Below are positions 22,653-35,826 of a stretch of DNA of 64,000 nucleotides, piece after piece (positions within the stretch are counted from its first letter, which is position 1; each line of letters begins with the position of its first letter). Source of the DNA: Magnolia sinica. Taxonomy: Eukaryota; Streptophyta; Magnoliopsida; Magnoliales; Magnoliaceae. The position numbers and the translations under genes were made by a program. The stretch covers positions 90,205,501 to 90,269,500 of the forward strand of contig NC_080573.1 of assembly GCF_029962835.1 (NCBI RefSeq), in the 5' to 3' direction. The notes under the pieces were generated by a model. It was not told the DNA's origin, searched no databases, and saw only the letters and a program-made list of their open reading frames with translations.

Positions 22653-25600
22653 TGTTATTGCTAATTATTTTGCTAAAAAAGCCGTAGCATTGAAGAATTG
22701 ACCTGATAGACCGAGTGATTCACATATACAGCATGTTGGGTTCCACGGAGAGTAGGGGTTGTCCGCTTAGGTGTTGTAAAGGATTCCCGTCCTCAGGCTG
22801 AAAACAATGAATCAAAGCGGATTTTTTGCGCATATAAAAGTCAACCGTCCAACAAACACCTACCCGTTTGTGAGAGATTATGATCATACATTCAATCCAA
22901 TTTTGGAAATTTCTAAAAGATATGGCATCCAAACTGCGCCCCACGATCTGGACGATATAATTTGCGTCACGGGTATGTCCCTTTCACACTATCTATGAAA
23001 AACAGATCACCTGCAGACTACGTACCACAGCTTTTGCCATTGCACCTTCTTTTCCATCAACATGCCACATGTGTAGGACATCAGTACCGTGAAAACTTCA
23101 GGATCCACATGAAGATCACCAAGCACAAAAATCTGGCCGATCTGCTCATCAGATGGGCAACACTGTTGGAATCAATTGACAAGCGACAATCTGACAAACT
23201 TACAGATGTAGCCCACCTAGTGAGGTGATCATCCTCATCTCCGAGGACCATGATGTTGACGGTGGGGCCCATGTTTTCTTCCTAGCTACTTCCTTCCAAA
23301 GCAAGTGACACGGTGGTGGTGAAAGACGGCAGGATGTCATAAGTTGTTTACCCTTGCCTTTACGCGATGAGTTCTAATTCGTCGGTGCACGACTCTCTGC
23401 CCGACCATATCAAATAACTAGTCTTTATCAATTTGCTATTGGACATAACAGTGAAATCGGATTCTTATCGTACTGACTAAACTCAGTTGGGCCCAGCTTC
23501 AATGTTTGTGGTCTATCTACCCTATCCTTCCGTTTTTTATAAGGGGTTTAACGCAAAACTGAAGCATATCCAAAAAGTAGATCATACCACGGGAAGCAGC
23601 GGCGACAATGATCTCCACTGTTGAAACCTTGCTGCGCCCTACAGTGATGTTTATTTGTTATCCAATATGTCCATAATATCATATAGACGTGGATGAACCG
23701 AGGACACAAATATAAGCTTGATCCAAATCTTAATTACGTGGCTCGTGAGAAAATTTCAACCGTAGAAGTTCAATTCAACCGTTTCTTGTGGTGTGGTTTA
23801 TTTTACCATTATATGTGCTTTATTTTTAGGCTCAACCTTAAATTTATCAAAGAAAATGGATAGATGAAATGGATAAAATACATAAATCATGGTGGACCGC
23901 ACAGGAGACCATGTAGCGTGTTGAATGAAACTTGGACCAATGGAGGGGATTTTCTGTCTTGCCATTTTTGTCTGTCTCCAGATGGGCCCACCTGGTCTGT
24001 CTTATCTAGATGGATCCCATGTGGTTTGACTTTAACATGACAACCAATGAAACCAACCCGTATCATTTACTACTTGGGGTTCCTCCAGTACATCGTGACG
24101 TATTGCAATATGGTACGTTAAGACTTTAACCTTAGATTCTGGATCCTCTTCCAATGATCCAAACCGTTTATACGATCAGTTTTAATTTATTGGTAAGAAA
24201 TGTCAAGAGAAAAATTTTCAATCGGATTAATTATTGCAGCCACTCAGTCTCTTTCAACCTCTTTCGTATGACTATAGGGGTGAAATATTCAATTCGTTAG
24301 TTTTCTAGGGACATCCCTCATTTAAGAGTAGTTCTATTAAATAAATGATTTGGGTCATTGAACAAAACCAAATTCTAATGGCTAAATCCTGATGGTATCT
24401 TGTTGAACTACGCGGGAGCAATGTGTTGCTACTCTCTCATTTTCTCTCCCATCCAGCTGGTTGGATGCCAAGTCACCATCCACCAAACAAAGAACTTTAA
24501 ACATCCATGTTTTTGCAACATCCAGCCCGTCCGGTAAGTTAACCCTGCTATGAGTACCAGTTTATATAAAAATTATCCGAATCCACTAATCGGCCATATC
24601 ACACTTGTTATTTATAAGTTCCTATACATTTTCTTAAGGTGAGCCTGAATGAATAGTGGATGAGGGTGATTTTCTGAGAAGTTGATGCTCATGGTGGGAA
24701 CAACCTATTGAATGGGTTGGATTTTGTATGATCATGAAAGATTAGAAACCATCCGCTCGACAGACCTTAGCTTATCATCCAGAGAACATTTCTCATACGC
24801 ACATGCATGCACACATGTGCAGCGGATATGTCGGCTCCGAACCCAATTGTTTGGGTTTGACTAGCTGCATTTATTATATGCACTCTTCTTCTCTCCTGCG
24901 TTTGACCGCTGCTTTAGGGCGTGCTTTTTAATAAATGCAATATTGCAATTTTCGTTCCTTCGAGTACACTTTGTAGGTGTACCAATCTAAGAGTAGAGCG
25001 GTTCGTGCAGTGACCCATTGTTCCATACCATTTTCATCCCTAATTTAAAATAATCGTGCTGATTTGATCATTAGGTGGGTGATAGGTGTGTTGAACTTGA
25101 ATCTTCAGTTGTTCAGCTATTTTGTACATGTGTGGCCTACCTAACGATCATATTAATCTATTTTTAACATGAAATCTATACATAGGGAGTGTAGATTGCC
25201 GATGAGCGCCTGTGATATACCACAAGTGTGTTCGTTTGCACATGCCAGGCGGGTACATCTACAATGTTTATCAGAACGAGTTAAGACTCCTGACTCTTTT
25301 CTTTTACACGTGGGTTTCTCACTCATCTCTCTTTCTCATATGGGTTCTTATTTGTCTTTCAATCTCTCTTGCGTACCAGAGTGAATAAAGTCAATATAAT
25401 ACAGATATTGCTGTTGTCTTTCCAGAAAATTTTCGCGGAGAAAAATGATCGCGTACAAACACTGTATGCTAACTTTTATATATTTGTGATAATACGCCAG
25501 CACTAAGAAATTGAACAAGTGGCTTCCAAATAGTCGAATTAAATCATGATTATGGTATCTACTTTAGGTGTATCACGAGATAAAAATTACGCTCACTGAT

Positions 25601-25896
25601 TATCTTATTATTGGAATGGTGGACATTTATTGGACAGTTGAAAAATGAAAATATCCAATGATCCTATCTTCACATAAAAGTGTTAAAGAATCGGATGTTA
25701 GGATTGTTCAACCACCGTGATCTTAGAATTTTAACTTGGCAACAGTGGATCAGTGGTACAATCTAGTCAGTTTTATTTGAGTTAATATATGACACGTGTG
25801 TAATTTATGAATGATTGCAGATCAAGAATCATACCCAATTTGTGTATCATATAACTCTTCTTTATATACATCACACTCTTTATTCCTTTCTTGTTG

Positions 25897-25927
<31 letters not shown>

Positions 25928-26241
25928 TTCTTTTTAACTTTTTTAGCTGTGGATCTAGTCAGTCATATCCGGATCAAATGTGTTCATGGGTTTCTACCCT
26001 CTGTTGTTGGGTGTGAATAGAGAAAGAGGAGGATGGATGATGGTGTGTTTTGTTGAATGTTGTTGATTATGAATAATTAATAACATAAAAAATGATAGGG
26101 TACAATTGTTGGTTGAAGAAGGACATATGGAATGGTAGGGTCTAACCCATGTTTACATAGTGTCTGCCAGGAAGCAATCTAGTATTTGAGGTTACGGGTT
26201 AGAGCACATGGATGGGGAACCTTTAATTTGCATTCATCCGG

Positions 26242-26287
<46 letters not shown>

Positions 26288-26750
26288 TTTTGTTTTTTCC
26301 CTCGTTGTTTGCTTTATTTCTTACTTGCATATATTTATTTGTACTTATTATTATTTTAAATTATTGAATGGTATAAAGAGGTGATCTTATTAGGCTCCTT
26401 TGAGCTCATACCTTTAATTTTAAAATTTTCAAAAAACCCTAGAGAACTGCAGTAAGCATTTGGCAGATGAGAACTTTGCCCCACGATGTTTAATTTTATC
26501 ATCCAGCGGACAGAATGTATTATAAATTTTATATGTATTTTATATGAAAATATAAAATGCTAAAGTTTGGTCTTTTGCTATGATACATTGTCGACTTGCG
26601 TTGTACATGCAAAATGTGTAAATTTGGACACTAGCGCAACTATACCAAAAATAATAATAATCCTCCATGTCGTTTCCCATGGGCAGAGTCAAGTGCCCAG
26701 CCGCCATTTTAGGGGCATGATATGTCACGCTACAAAATTTGGTACCCGAG
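22653..26750. other. Intergenic DNA without recognised genes
   Basis: No convincing ORF or domain is visible in six frames. There are GGGCCCACC..CATAAATCATGGTGG phrases near 23870-24020, a poly(T) tract at ~25892-25921 and a (TTA)n microsatellite at 26244-26287. Base composition is ordinary. Confidence 0.5.
26244..26287. repeat. (TTA)n microsatellite
   Basis: About 14 perfect ATT/TTA units. Confidence 0.95.
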
Positions 26751-27239
26751 TTGCCCGAGCCCAAATCTAAATCCTGGTCGGTGAGGTTTGTTAAATCAAA
26801 TTATATTTCAATCCACATAAGGTTCATTCATTCTCATTGGCAATCACAGTCAAAGTAAATGAAAATAAACTGAAATCATTCTCAATAAAATAAATATCCA
26901 CAATCAATCCTTGAATCTTTAATTACATTGATATTCAAAATCAAACTATTCTAATTATAAAAATAAAATATAAATTCAAAGTAAGCCCCAATTAAACAAA
27001 GAAAACTAAAGTAGCATCAAACTTGCCCGTAGTACTCCTAATCTACACCTGCAAAACTCAAGGGGATGTTAGCACGATGGCTTATGGGATCATATCCAAC
27101 GAGCTTATGAAGAATATTGAAATAATAGTGCAAATACAACAAAGAGAATAACATGGCAAATTCTCATGCCAGAGATACAATAGATGTAATGTTTACCATA
27201 AATCAACTTAAACCAATTATCGCTTTGCATATTCACATA

Positions 27240-27545
27240 TCCATAAACAATAATCATAGGAAAACGTACAAGAAAGTGCACCGATGAAGACAATTTTAAG
27301 ACAATCCCAGGACATTGAAGGTAGTGCACTGAACAAGATGGTTTTAGGAGCTCAAACACATTGTCAAGGATATCACATGGCAGTGCACTGAACAAGACTG
27401 TTTTAGCGAATCCAAACATCAAATCCAAGAGATCCCAAAGAAACGCACTAACCAATACCATTTTAGGGACTCCTTACAATATTCACATCAATGGGAACTC
27501 ATGGTAGTGCACTAATCAAGGTGGTTTTAAGGCACTACATTCTCA
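27240..27545. repeat. ~60-bp degenerate tandem repeat (AGTGCACT..GTTTTAG)
   Basis: Five units resemble GTAGTGCACTGAACAAGATG + GTTTTAGG plus a variable tail. They lie just downstream of the gypsy RNase H part, perhaps in its 3' untranslated region. Confidence 0.6.
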
Positions 27546-28579
27546 CAATAAGTGGTTAGCCACTACATTCTCCACTCATTTTTTATCATGTATTTCTAAG
27601 TTGAATTCCTAAAGTAGGAAGATCCATTCAAGAAAACAAGGCTTAATATCCTTCTTTGAAAGAATGTACTTGAGCACCGCCTGATTGGTGAAGATGATTA
27701 TTTTAGATCCGATCAAGTAAGACCTGAATTTGTTTAGTGCAAATATTACAGTAAGGAGTTTCTTTTTTGTAGTGAAGTAATTGATTTGGGCACCATTCAA
27801 TGTTCTACTTGCATAGTACATAACGTATGACTTCTCGTCTTTCATTTTGGCCCAACAAAATCCCAACCACATAGTCACTAGCGTCGCACATGATTTCAAA
27901 AGGAACACTTTAATCGGGTGGCTACATGATTAGTACGGTTATCAACATGCCTTTAAGCTTTGTAAAAACCTCATGATGAGCATCAGTCCATTCAAATGGG
28001 ATGTCCTTATGAAGGAGGTTACAATGGTATAGAAATCTGACTAAAATCTTTAATAAACCTCTTATAAAATCTAGCGTGATATATGAAAGAATGAATGTCA
28101 TATATGCTTTTAGGGGTCGACAAATTTGTAATTAAGTCAATTTTAGCCTTCTCCACCTCGATTCCATTGGACGGAATCATGTGCCCCATGATAGTTCCCT
28201 TCTGAACCATGAAATGACACTTTTCATATTTCAACATGAGGTTTTTCTCTTCACACCCCGTTAAAACTATGCTTAAGTGCGCAAGGCACTTATCAAACAA
28301 ACTACCAAAAACTGAAAAGTCATTCATAAAAAGTTCTAAAAATTGCACTCACCGTATCTAAGAAAATATTAAACATGCATCTCTGGAATGTTGCAGAAGC
28401 ATTATATAGCTCGAATGTCATCCATCGACAAGCAAATGTGCTAAAGGGGCATGTAAAGTTAGTCTTCTCCTAATCTTCTAAGGCTATCTCAATCTGATTT
28501 TATCCTGAGTAGCCATTAAGGAAGCAATAATAAGAATGAGTGGCCAACCTTTCTAATATTTGATTAGCAAAGGGCAAGG

Positions 28580-29135
28580 GAAAGTGGTTTTTCCTTATGA
28601 TGGTATTTAGCTTCTTGTAGTCAATGCACCTTCTCCAACCAGTTGGAACTCAAGTTGGCATAAGTTTATTATTGGTATTAGCTATGATGGTGATTCTAGA
28701 CTTTTTAGGTACTACCTATGTTGGACTCACTCATTGACTATCGGATATTGGGTAGATGATACCAACATCCAATAGTTTCAACACCTCAGCCTTTACCACA
28801 TCCTTCATGTTTGGATTTAAATGAAGTTGTGGTTTTTTTTTTCACTATTTTGGCATTCTCCTCCAAGTGTATATGACAAGGGAAAATATTTTTTCTTTGT
28901 GATGGTATTTAGCTTCCTGTAGTCAATGCACCTTCTCCAACCAGTGGTAACTCTAGTTGGCATAAGTTTATTATTGGTATTAGCTATGATGGTGATTCTA
29001 GACTTCTTAGGTACCACCTATGTTGACTCACTCATTAATTATGAGATATTGTGTATATGATACCAACGTCCAATAGTTTCAACACCTTAGCCTTTACCAC
29101 ATCTTTCATATTTGGATTTAAATGACGTTGTGTTT
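28580..29135 (-). repeat. Tandem duplication (~300-bp period) within the gypsy RT
   Basis: CAATGCACCTTCTCCAACCA occurs at 28622 and again at 28924, and ~250 bp around each copy match closely, including GGATTTAAATGA at both ends. This is a segmental duplication of the RT N-terminal region after the element died or in a decayed lineage. Confidence 0.8.
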
Positions 29136-29510
29136 TTTTATTTTTATTTTTTTTATTTTTATTTTTTTTAATGTTTTGGCATTTTCCTCCAGGTGTATAC
29201 AGTTAGTGCAAGTCAGGGGATTAATTCTCTTGAGGTATGTAATGGTCCATCCAAGGGAACTCTTATGCTTCTTAAGAGTAGCAATCAACTTGCTCTACTG
29301 TTCTTTATCTAGGTGGAAAGAAATCACTATTGGATATATGTTCTCTTGACCCAAATAGGCATATTTTAGTTCAAAGGGAAATGGTTTCAGGTCAAGCTTA
29401 GGTGTTTCGATACTTGATGGCAGAAACCTAAAATCGCTAAGGGGCAGTTTTTTAAAAGATGGCCTATATCGGTCAATTTCAAATACTGACGCAGAATCTA
29501 ACAAAACACT

Positions 29511-31040
29511 TGTAAGGACGAGATATAGATGTCCTAAGGGGGTGAATAGGACAATATAAAATATTTCAATATAATGCAAAATAATAAAACAAATACTCTT
29601 AATTGCTTAGAGTATTGAAATCTTGATTCCAGATAGTTCGTAGGACAACCTTCAGCTAAAAGATTTAGGCAGGACAACCTTATTTCATGACGTCTTTGAG
29701 TTCAAAATATCAAACTTAACAAGGGACAATCAATCATAAGGAAATAAATAAATAAATAAACATTCACTACCACTACTCAAGGAGTTATAGCCATTCAACG
29801 CTTAACCCCACACCTACTCCACTCTTAAAATTACTACCAAAATAATTTTGGCTTTCACTATTTTAAGGTTTTCACGGGTTTACCTTAACAACCTTATATA
29901 GTTCTTGTGATTTTCATGGGCTATCACAACAAAACCCAATTTGTGAATTTCAGGAGCTCACTACAAAACAACCAGTTGATATTTCTGGGCTATCTTAGAA
30001 AAACCCAAAACATAATAAAGGTAAATATAATAGTTATCTTCAGATGTTGAGTCGAAGATGTAACTATAGTTTGATTACAATGATCTTTTTTCTTGGGATA
30101 TCGATAAAGACGTGTATGAGTTCAACCCAAAAAGAATGTAGGGATCTAATGTATTTTCAAGTAATAAACAAAAACCCTAGTGCTGCAAATTCAATTATCT
30201 AATTCTCAAGTAAAGTATGGATTACTCTATTGAAAACGATTAAAACTAACTAGAAAAAGAGAATGGAATAAGTTAAATTAAATATAAGATTTACCAAACA
30301 AATAGTTTAAGAAGGCCTTGACTTTCTCTCATTGCTTGAGTATATTGCTCACATTTTTTTTTTGTTAAAATGAATGAGAGAATGCCTCTATTTATAGCCA
30401 AGGAATTTGAAAATTTGGCTGGCCCAATTTTTGGTACGACTAGCCAAATTCCAACGATATTGTTCCAACAACATTCAAATTTTGCGAGATAAGAATTTTT
30501 AAAAATTCGGTTGGCCTAAACCAAAATTCGGTTGGTTGAACCTCTAGTTTAGCTAGCTGGCTGATTCTCCTTGAGATCCAAAAATCTAATGTTGTTGAAA
30601 ACTTGACCGAACACTTCAGGCTGGTCAAACCTAAGGTTGGAGTGGCTGAACTTGACGCGAAAAAATTCCATCTTGCTGTATACTTTGCCCGAAATATGTT
30701 AGGTTAGCCGAAGGTAATTAGGTTACCCGAACTAAAAGTCGAGCTGGCCTAACTTCCGTGTATTTTACTTAGAATTATGTTTATCATGTCACTATGTGAA
30801 ATACACCTAACCTCGGGTCATTCTAAGGTTATACCACTTGATGGTTGATATATATAGAATGCTTGCAACTTTGAACCATGCATATTTAAAGCTTTAAATG
30901 TTGAGTCTTCCTTGAGATATTGATCTAATCTCTACGTAGTCTTCATGAATCCTCAAATAACATTTTCATGAGTGCTTGTGATCCATTCGGGACTACAAAA
31001 TTTGACAATCCTAATTATGCTTTAAGTATAAGCACTTATA
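29511..31040 (-). mobile_element. Solo LTR nested in the gypsy relic (family of the LTR at 34192)
   Basis: The minus strand starts TATAAGTGCTTATACTT at 31040 and ends ..CATCTATATCTCGTCCTTACA at 29511. It is clearly related to 34192-35826 over its length. A TATA box (TATAAATAGAGG on the minus strand near 30390-30400) follows iterated CGGTTGGCC/TAGCC motifs. The target duplication is not clear. Flanks are gypsy sequence on both sides. Confidence 0.7.
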
Positions 31041-32239
31041 GTGCTCATAACATCTAAAATCATGTGATCATCAGAGTCCATGAAGTGAGCGAGATATGCT
31101 TATAAGGGATTGTAGATGCTAGTCAACAAAAGCGCATCTTCCACAGTGTATCAATCATGTTTACCTTGTGGATTTCATCTCCATCTCATGGTTGCTTACA
31201 CAAATTAAAAAATTCAGTTCCAACATCATTTTTCCAAAGGAAAGCTTCAGTACTCCATTTTAGCAATTTATTATTGCATTTGAAGTGACCAAGAATGGAC
31301 GTCCTAAGATTATGGGAATTTTGGTGCTAGCATTTATAACCGGTTGGGTATCCAAAACGGTGAAGTCAACTGAAAAGTAGAACTTGTCGACTTGGATTAA
31401 CATATCCTCGACCACCCCTTTCAGTATGAGCATGGATCGTTCAACTAGTTGTAGGGTTGTCTTGGTGGGTTTTAATTTCCCAAGTCCCAATTGCTCGTAT
31501 ACCAAATAAAGTATAAGGTTCACAATCACCCCCAAATCTAGCAATGCTTATTATATCCAAAAAATTTATATGATGCATGAGATTGTAGGGCTACTAGGAT
31601 CTTTATATTTTGAGGGAGCATTTTTCTTTACGATGGCACTCACTTGTTCCATCAGGATAACTTTCTTTTATACATTTAGCTTACGCTTTACCATGCGTAA
31701 GTCCTTTAGAATTTTAACGTAAGACAAAATTTGTTTAATCGCATCCAAGAAGGGAATATTGATCTTAACTTGTTGGAAAAATTCTAAAATATCTTGAATT
31801 TCAGTTGGGCACTATAATGAGAGAAGGCGCTGGGGAAATAGAGCCACCACTTTATGACCTAGCTCAACCTCTTTCCCTTGTAGAGTGTTTCTAGGTTCAC
31901 CATTCACTTTAGCTTTCGTAGATTCCTCAATTTTTTCAACCTTCTTAGGAACTCTTTGTCAATTACTTTTTCACTTCTAACAGGGGTGATGGAATTAAAT
32001 TGCTCTACATGGGAAGTGGAGGGATTTGAATAGGCCACCTCATATTGGCCTTTGGAGTTTGGTTAGGGTTGGGTAGGAAAAGTGTCATTCTCCCTTACAT
32101 TGAGGCGGGATTCAATTCTCTCTACTGGGGTTTTGAGTTCTTACAAGGTTTACATAGTAGTTTAATTAATATGAGTTTGTCCTTACATAAAAGTCTGTAA
32201 AATGTCTTTAAGGGTCTTCTTTGGTGGGAAAAACTCCAA

Positions 32240-34191
32240 ATTGCTCATTTACACTTCATCTTCTTCAGCTCGCCGGTGCTTCCTTCGGCCAACCCATTTC
32301 TCTAACTTCCTTGTAAGTAGTTTATTTGATATTTCCTTCTAGACTTAAGTTCTTGGTTGTGCTTTATTTGTGAATTTTGTAATTTCTTTGAATCTAAAAC
32401 TTTCATTTTGGTGGGTTTACTTTAAAATTTTGATCTACTCAAACCCATCACCCACTTTGTTATTCTTTGTTCATTTTCTTCCATGGAACATCGGATTAAA
32501 TGTACCATACGTAGACCGCATTTCAGTTCCTCATCTCGCTCCATTCCTCAGGCTATGTAGTTCATACGTGCACTAGAGGATGATTCAGAATGTACGGGAT
32601 TTTCACTCTTGGAGCATCATTATTGAGAGATCAGTTAATCTTGATCATATCGCTCAATATGGTCTATTTGATCTTCTCTTTGAGGTAGGATGGAAGAAAT
32701 TTTGAAAATGGGGCAGAGCGACTTATTGGTCCATTGCACAAGGGATGTATGCATCCATAAATTAAGTTTTTTCCGATAATCTATCATTTAATATTCAATT
32801 TATAAAAGAAACTATCACCATAACACCCTCCATCATATCATCCGTTATCAACATTGAGATGGCGGATGATGGGTTACCTATCTCACCTCTTTTTGAAGAT
32901 ATGTATTCTTCAGAAAGAACTACCATTACCTGGGTGTTATGTGGATTTAACACTAAATGGAGGTCCAGTAACTCTCTCCCCACTTATAATTTACATTCAA
33001 AATACCACATTCTTCATTGTATCTTTACATCTAATGTTTATCCAAGGGTTGGGAATAAGACTGATCTTACTCCCTTGATGATGCGTATTATGCATGTTGT
33101 TGCATCCAGTATTCGCATTTGTCTTCCTTCTTTGATATCTCATTTGATTATTCCATATCATCTCTATCATCGTCATGGTTCCATTCCTTTTACATTTCTT
33201 ATTACTTCCTTTGCTTTGTAGTTCAATGTCTAAATTCTAGCGATCGAAGCACTGGAATCCGAACTTCCCTTTGGTAATGCAAACTTGAACATGATGAAGT
33301 TAGATCTGAGGCTTGAGAAGCAACGCGATCAGGAAGAGGATCCTGAAGGTGATATCGACATGAATGACATATTTACTATCTTGGAAGATTCTGCTAATAC
33401 AAATGATTCGGATTTTCAACCTTCGCAATTCTCTTATCGGTTGGAGAGTTTAGAGAGGAAGGTGGACGCCTTACATGTATTTCAAGAATCATTACATCAA
33501 ACTCAAAAACAACATAAGAAGTACATGAAAAAAATATGTTCATCGATTCAATCGAAGTCTGAAAATTAATGATCCTAAGATGGTCGCACTGTCCTCCGCT
33601 GGTTCCAACTGATATTTTTTAATTATGGTCTGTAATAACTTTTATATGCACTCTTGGATGGCTTTCCCTTACACACATTTGGATGTTAATCTTCATGTAA
33701 CTTAATGACTTTATATCCTTATTTTATATGCTCTTATCCTTAATATTCACGTTGCATATATCATTTAATTCCTTCTTCATTTGTCAACCTCTGACAAAAA
33801 GGGGGAGAAAATGGTTATGGATATATGAGCACAACTCCACTTGAATGAATATCTGAGCACAACACTTGCATGCATGAATTCTATGTAATCATATTTTTTG
33901 GCATGTGATAAAGTATTAGATTGTATACAAATATATTCTATGTGACTAAGTGCTCAGTGGGAGTTACAGATGCTTGTACTAAGGGGAGTTACGACTGCAT
34001 GTTCTAAGGGGGAGCATCAAGATCATCAAGATATGGTATCATTGGCGGTGTACAGATGTTGTTTTAAACTAGATCTCATATTAGTATGATAAGTCTGTGA
34101 GATGTTGTAATATTCTGTGATGAGTTGTATGATTGTATGATGAGTCGTATATGATTGTGTTTTGTCATGAAATTAACAAAGAGGGAAATTA
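32240..34191 (+). pseudogene. 3' internal part of an LTR element with envelope-like/plant-transposon-protein domain
   Basis: Around 32859-33221 the translation resembles the putative plant transposon protein domain (PF20167-like; YPRVGNKTDLTPLMMRIMHV) found in the third ORF of SIRE- and Athila-type elements. Around 33285-33569 a charged, heptad-rich segment (YRLESLERKVDALHVFQESL) suggests a coiled coil. A GACAAAAAGGGGGAGA purine tract at ~33795 and a second one before 34192 lead into the LTR. Its 5' half is missing. Broken, with a few to several breaks; fossil. Confidence 0.5.
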
Positions 34192-35826
34192 TAAGTGTTT
34201 ATACTTAAGCATAATTAGAATTGTCAAATTTCATAGTCCTGAAAGGAACACAAGCACTCATGAAGATACTCTTCAACAACTCATGAAGAACTCATAAAGA
34301 CTCGATCAATATCTTAAGGAAGACTGAACATCTCAAGCCTTAAATTACTTGGTTTAAAGATCGGAACACTTTGTATGTGTCAACCATTAGGTGGTATAAC
34401 CTTAGATTGACCCTAGGTTAGGTGTATTTCACATGATATCACGATAACATATGATTCTAAGTAAAATATACTAAAGTTAGGCCAGCCCGACCTCAGGCTC
34501 AATAAGCCTAACTACCTTCGGCCAACCAACATAATTTGGACAAGTATATAGTAAGAAAGATTTTTTCCAAAGTAGGTTTGGCCAACCCAACCTTGGGTTC
34601 GGCTAGCCGAACCTGTTTGCTCGGCTAGCCCGAAGTATGTTCGGTCAAGTTTCCATCAAGAAAAGATTTCATATCTCATGGAGATTCGACTAGCTGAACC
34701 ATGTATTTGTCTAGCCGAATGGGTGATTTGGCCAGTAGAATTTTAACTTGGGCCAGCAAAATTTTTGAAAGATTTCATCCTGCAAAATCTGAAGATACGT
34801 TGGAATGCAATCGTTGGAATTCGGTCAGCCGAACCTAAAATTAGGTCAACTGAATTTCCAAATCCTTTGGTTATAAATAGAGGTTTTCTCTCACTCATTA
34901 AAACACGAAAATTTGAGATCTATCTTCTCAAGTAAAGAGTGAAAGTTCAAGCCTCCTTAAGCTAATTGTGCGATAATTCTTTTTTTTGATTTAGCTTATT
35001 TTATTCTCTTTCTAAGTTAGTTTAATTTTTTTAATAGAGTAATCCATAATGTACTTGAGAATTAGAGAATTTAATTTGTAGCAATAAGGTATTATTTATT
35101 ACATTGAAAATATATTAGATCCCTATATTCTTTTAGATTGAACACATATATGGCTTTATCAATATCCCAAGAAAGAAAATCACTGCAATGAAGCTACAGT
35201 TATGTCTTCGACTCGCCAATTGAACATAAGTACTGTATTTAATTTTATTTCATTTTGGATTTTTCTGAGATAGCTTGGAAATCTCAGTGGGTTGTTTTGT
35301 GATGATCCCGTGAAAATCACAAAGCAGGTTATTTTGTGGCGAGCCCATGAAAACTACAAAGAGGGTTTTATTGTAATAGCCCATGAAAATTACTAAGAGG
35401 GTTTTGTTGTGATAGCCTGTGAAAATCACAAGAATTATATAAGGTTGTTAAGGTAACCCTGTGAAAACCTTGAAATAGTGAAAGCCAGAACTACAAGGGT
35501 AGTAATTTTGGAAGTAGAATAGGTGTGGAGTTTAAGCAGCGAACCATTATAACTCATTGTGCATGATGGTGAATGTTTAATTCTTTATATTCTTTCTTTG
35601 TAATTGATTGTCTCTTTCTAAGTTTGATATTTTGATTTCAAAAATGTCGTGAAATAAGGTTGTCCTGCCCAAATCTTTTAAGTGAAGGTTGTCTTATGAA
35701 CTATTTTAAATTAATATTTCAATACTTAGCAATTGAGAGTATTTATTTTATTATTCCGTATTATATCGAAATATTTTGTATTGTCCTATCACCCCCCCTC
35801 TAGGACATCTATAGCTCGTACTTTCA
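34192..35826 (+). mobile_element. 3' LTR of the envelope-like element
   Basis: The LTR starts TATAAGTGTTTATACTTAAG and ends GGACATCTATAGCTCGTACT + TTCA. TATAAATAGAGG is at ~34864, preceded by iterated TTCGGCTAGCCGAA dyads (34480-34860). 35270-35420 holds a four-fold 'GTGATAGCCCATGAAAATCAC' repeat. The right flank is copia integrase text, so the element landed in a copia copy. Confidence 0.7.

Larger units (their letters stand above)
27600..32230 (-). pseudogene. Athila-like Ty3-gypsy relic: gag end, protease, RT, RNase H
   Basis: Read right to left, a gag/protease linker lies at ~31560-32230, and the protease at ~31260-31545 (LDLGVIVNLILYLVYEQLGL and IILGRPFLVTSNAIINC). The pre-RT segment is at ~29300-29510 (PKLDLKPFPFELKYAYLGQE). 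RT spans ~28020-29017 (RRCIDYRKLNTIT; KCHFMVQKG), and RNase H ~27610-27910 (YYASRTLNGAQINYFTTKKK). The order and motifs fit the Athila/Tat branch. A solo LTR (29511-31040) is inserted between protease and RT. The element is broken many times, probably ten or more, with no LTR of its own recognised. A fossil of considerable age. Confidence 0.8.

Noticed and set aside
27105-27461. 118-codon minus-strand ORF
   Set aside because: It is a translation of the ~60-bp tandem repeat downstream of the gypsy RNase H.
29511-31040. Exact target duplication for the nested solo LTR
   Set aside because: Flanks ACACT and GTGCT do not match convincingly at any nearby boundary choice.
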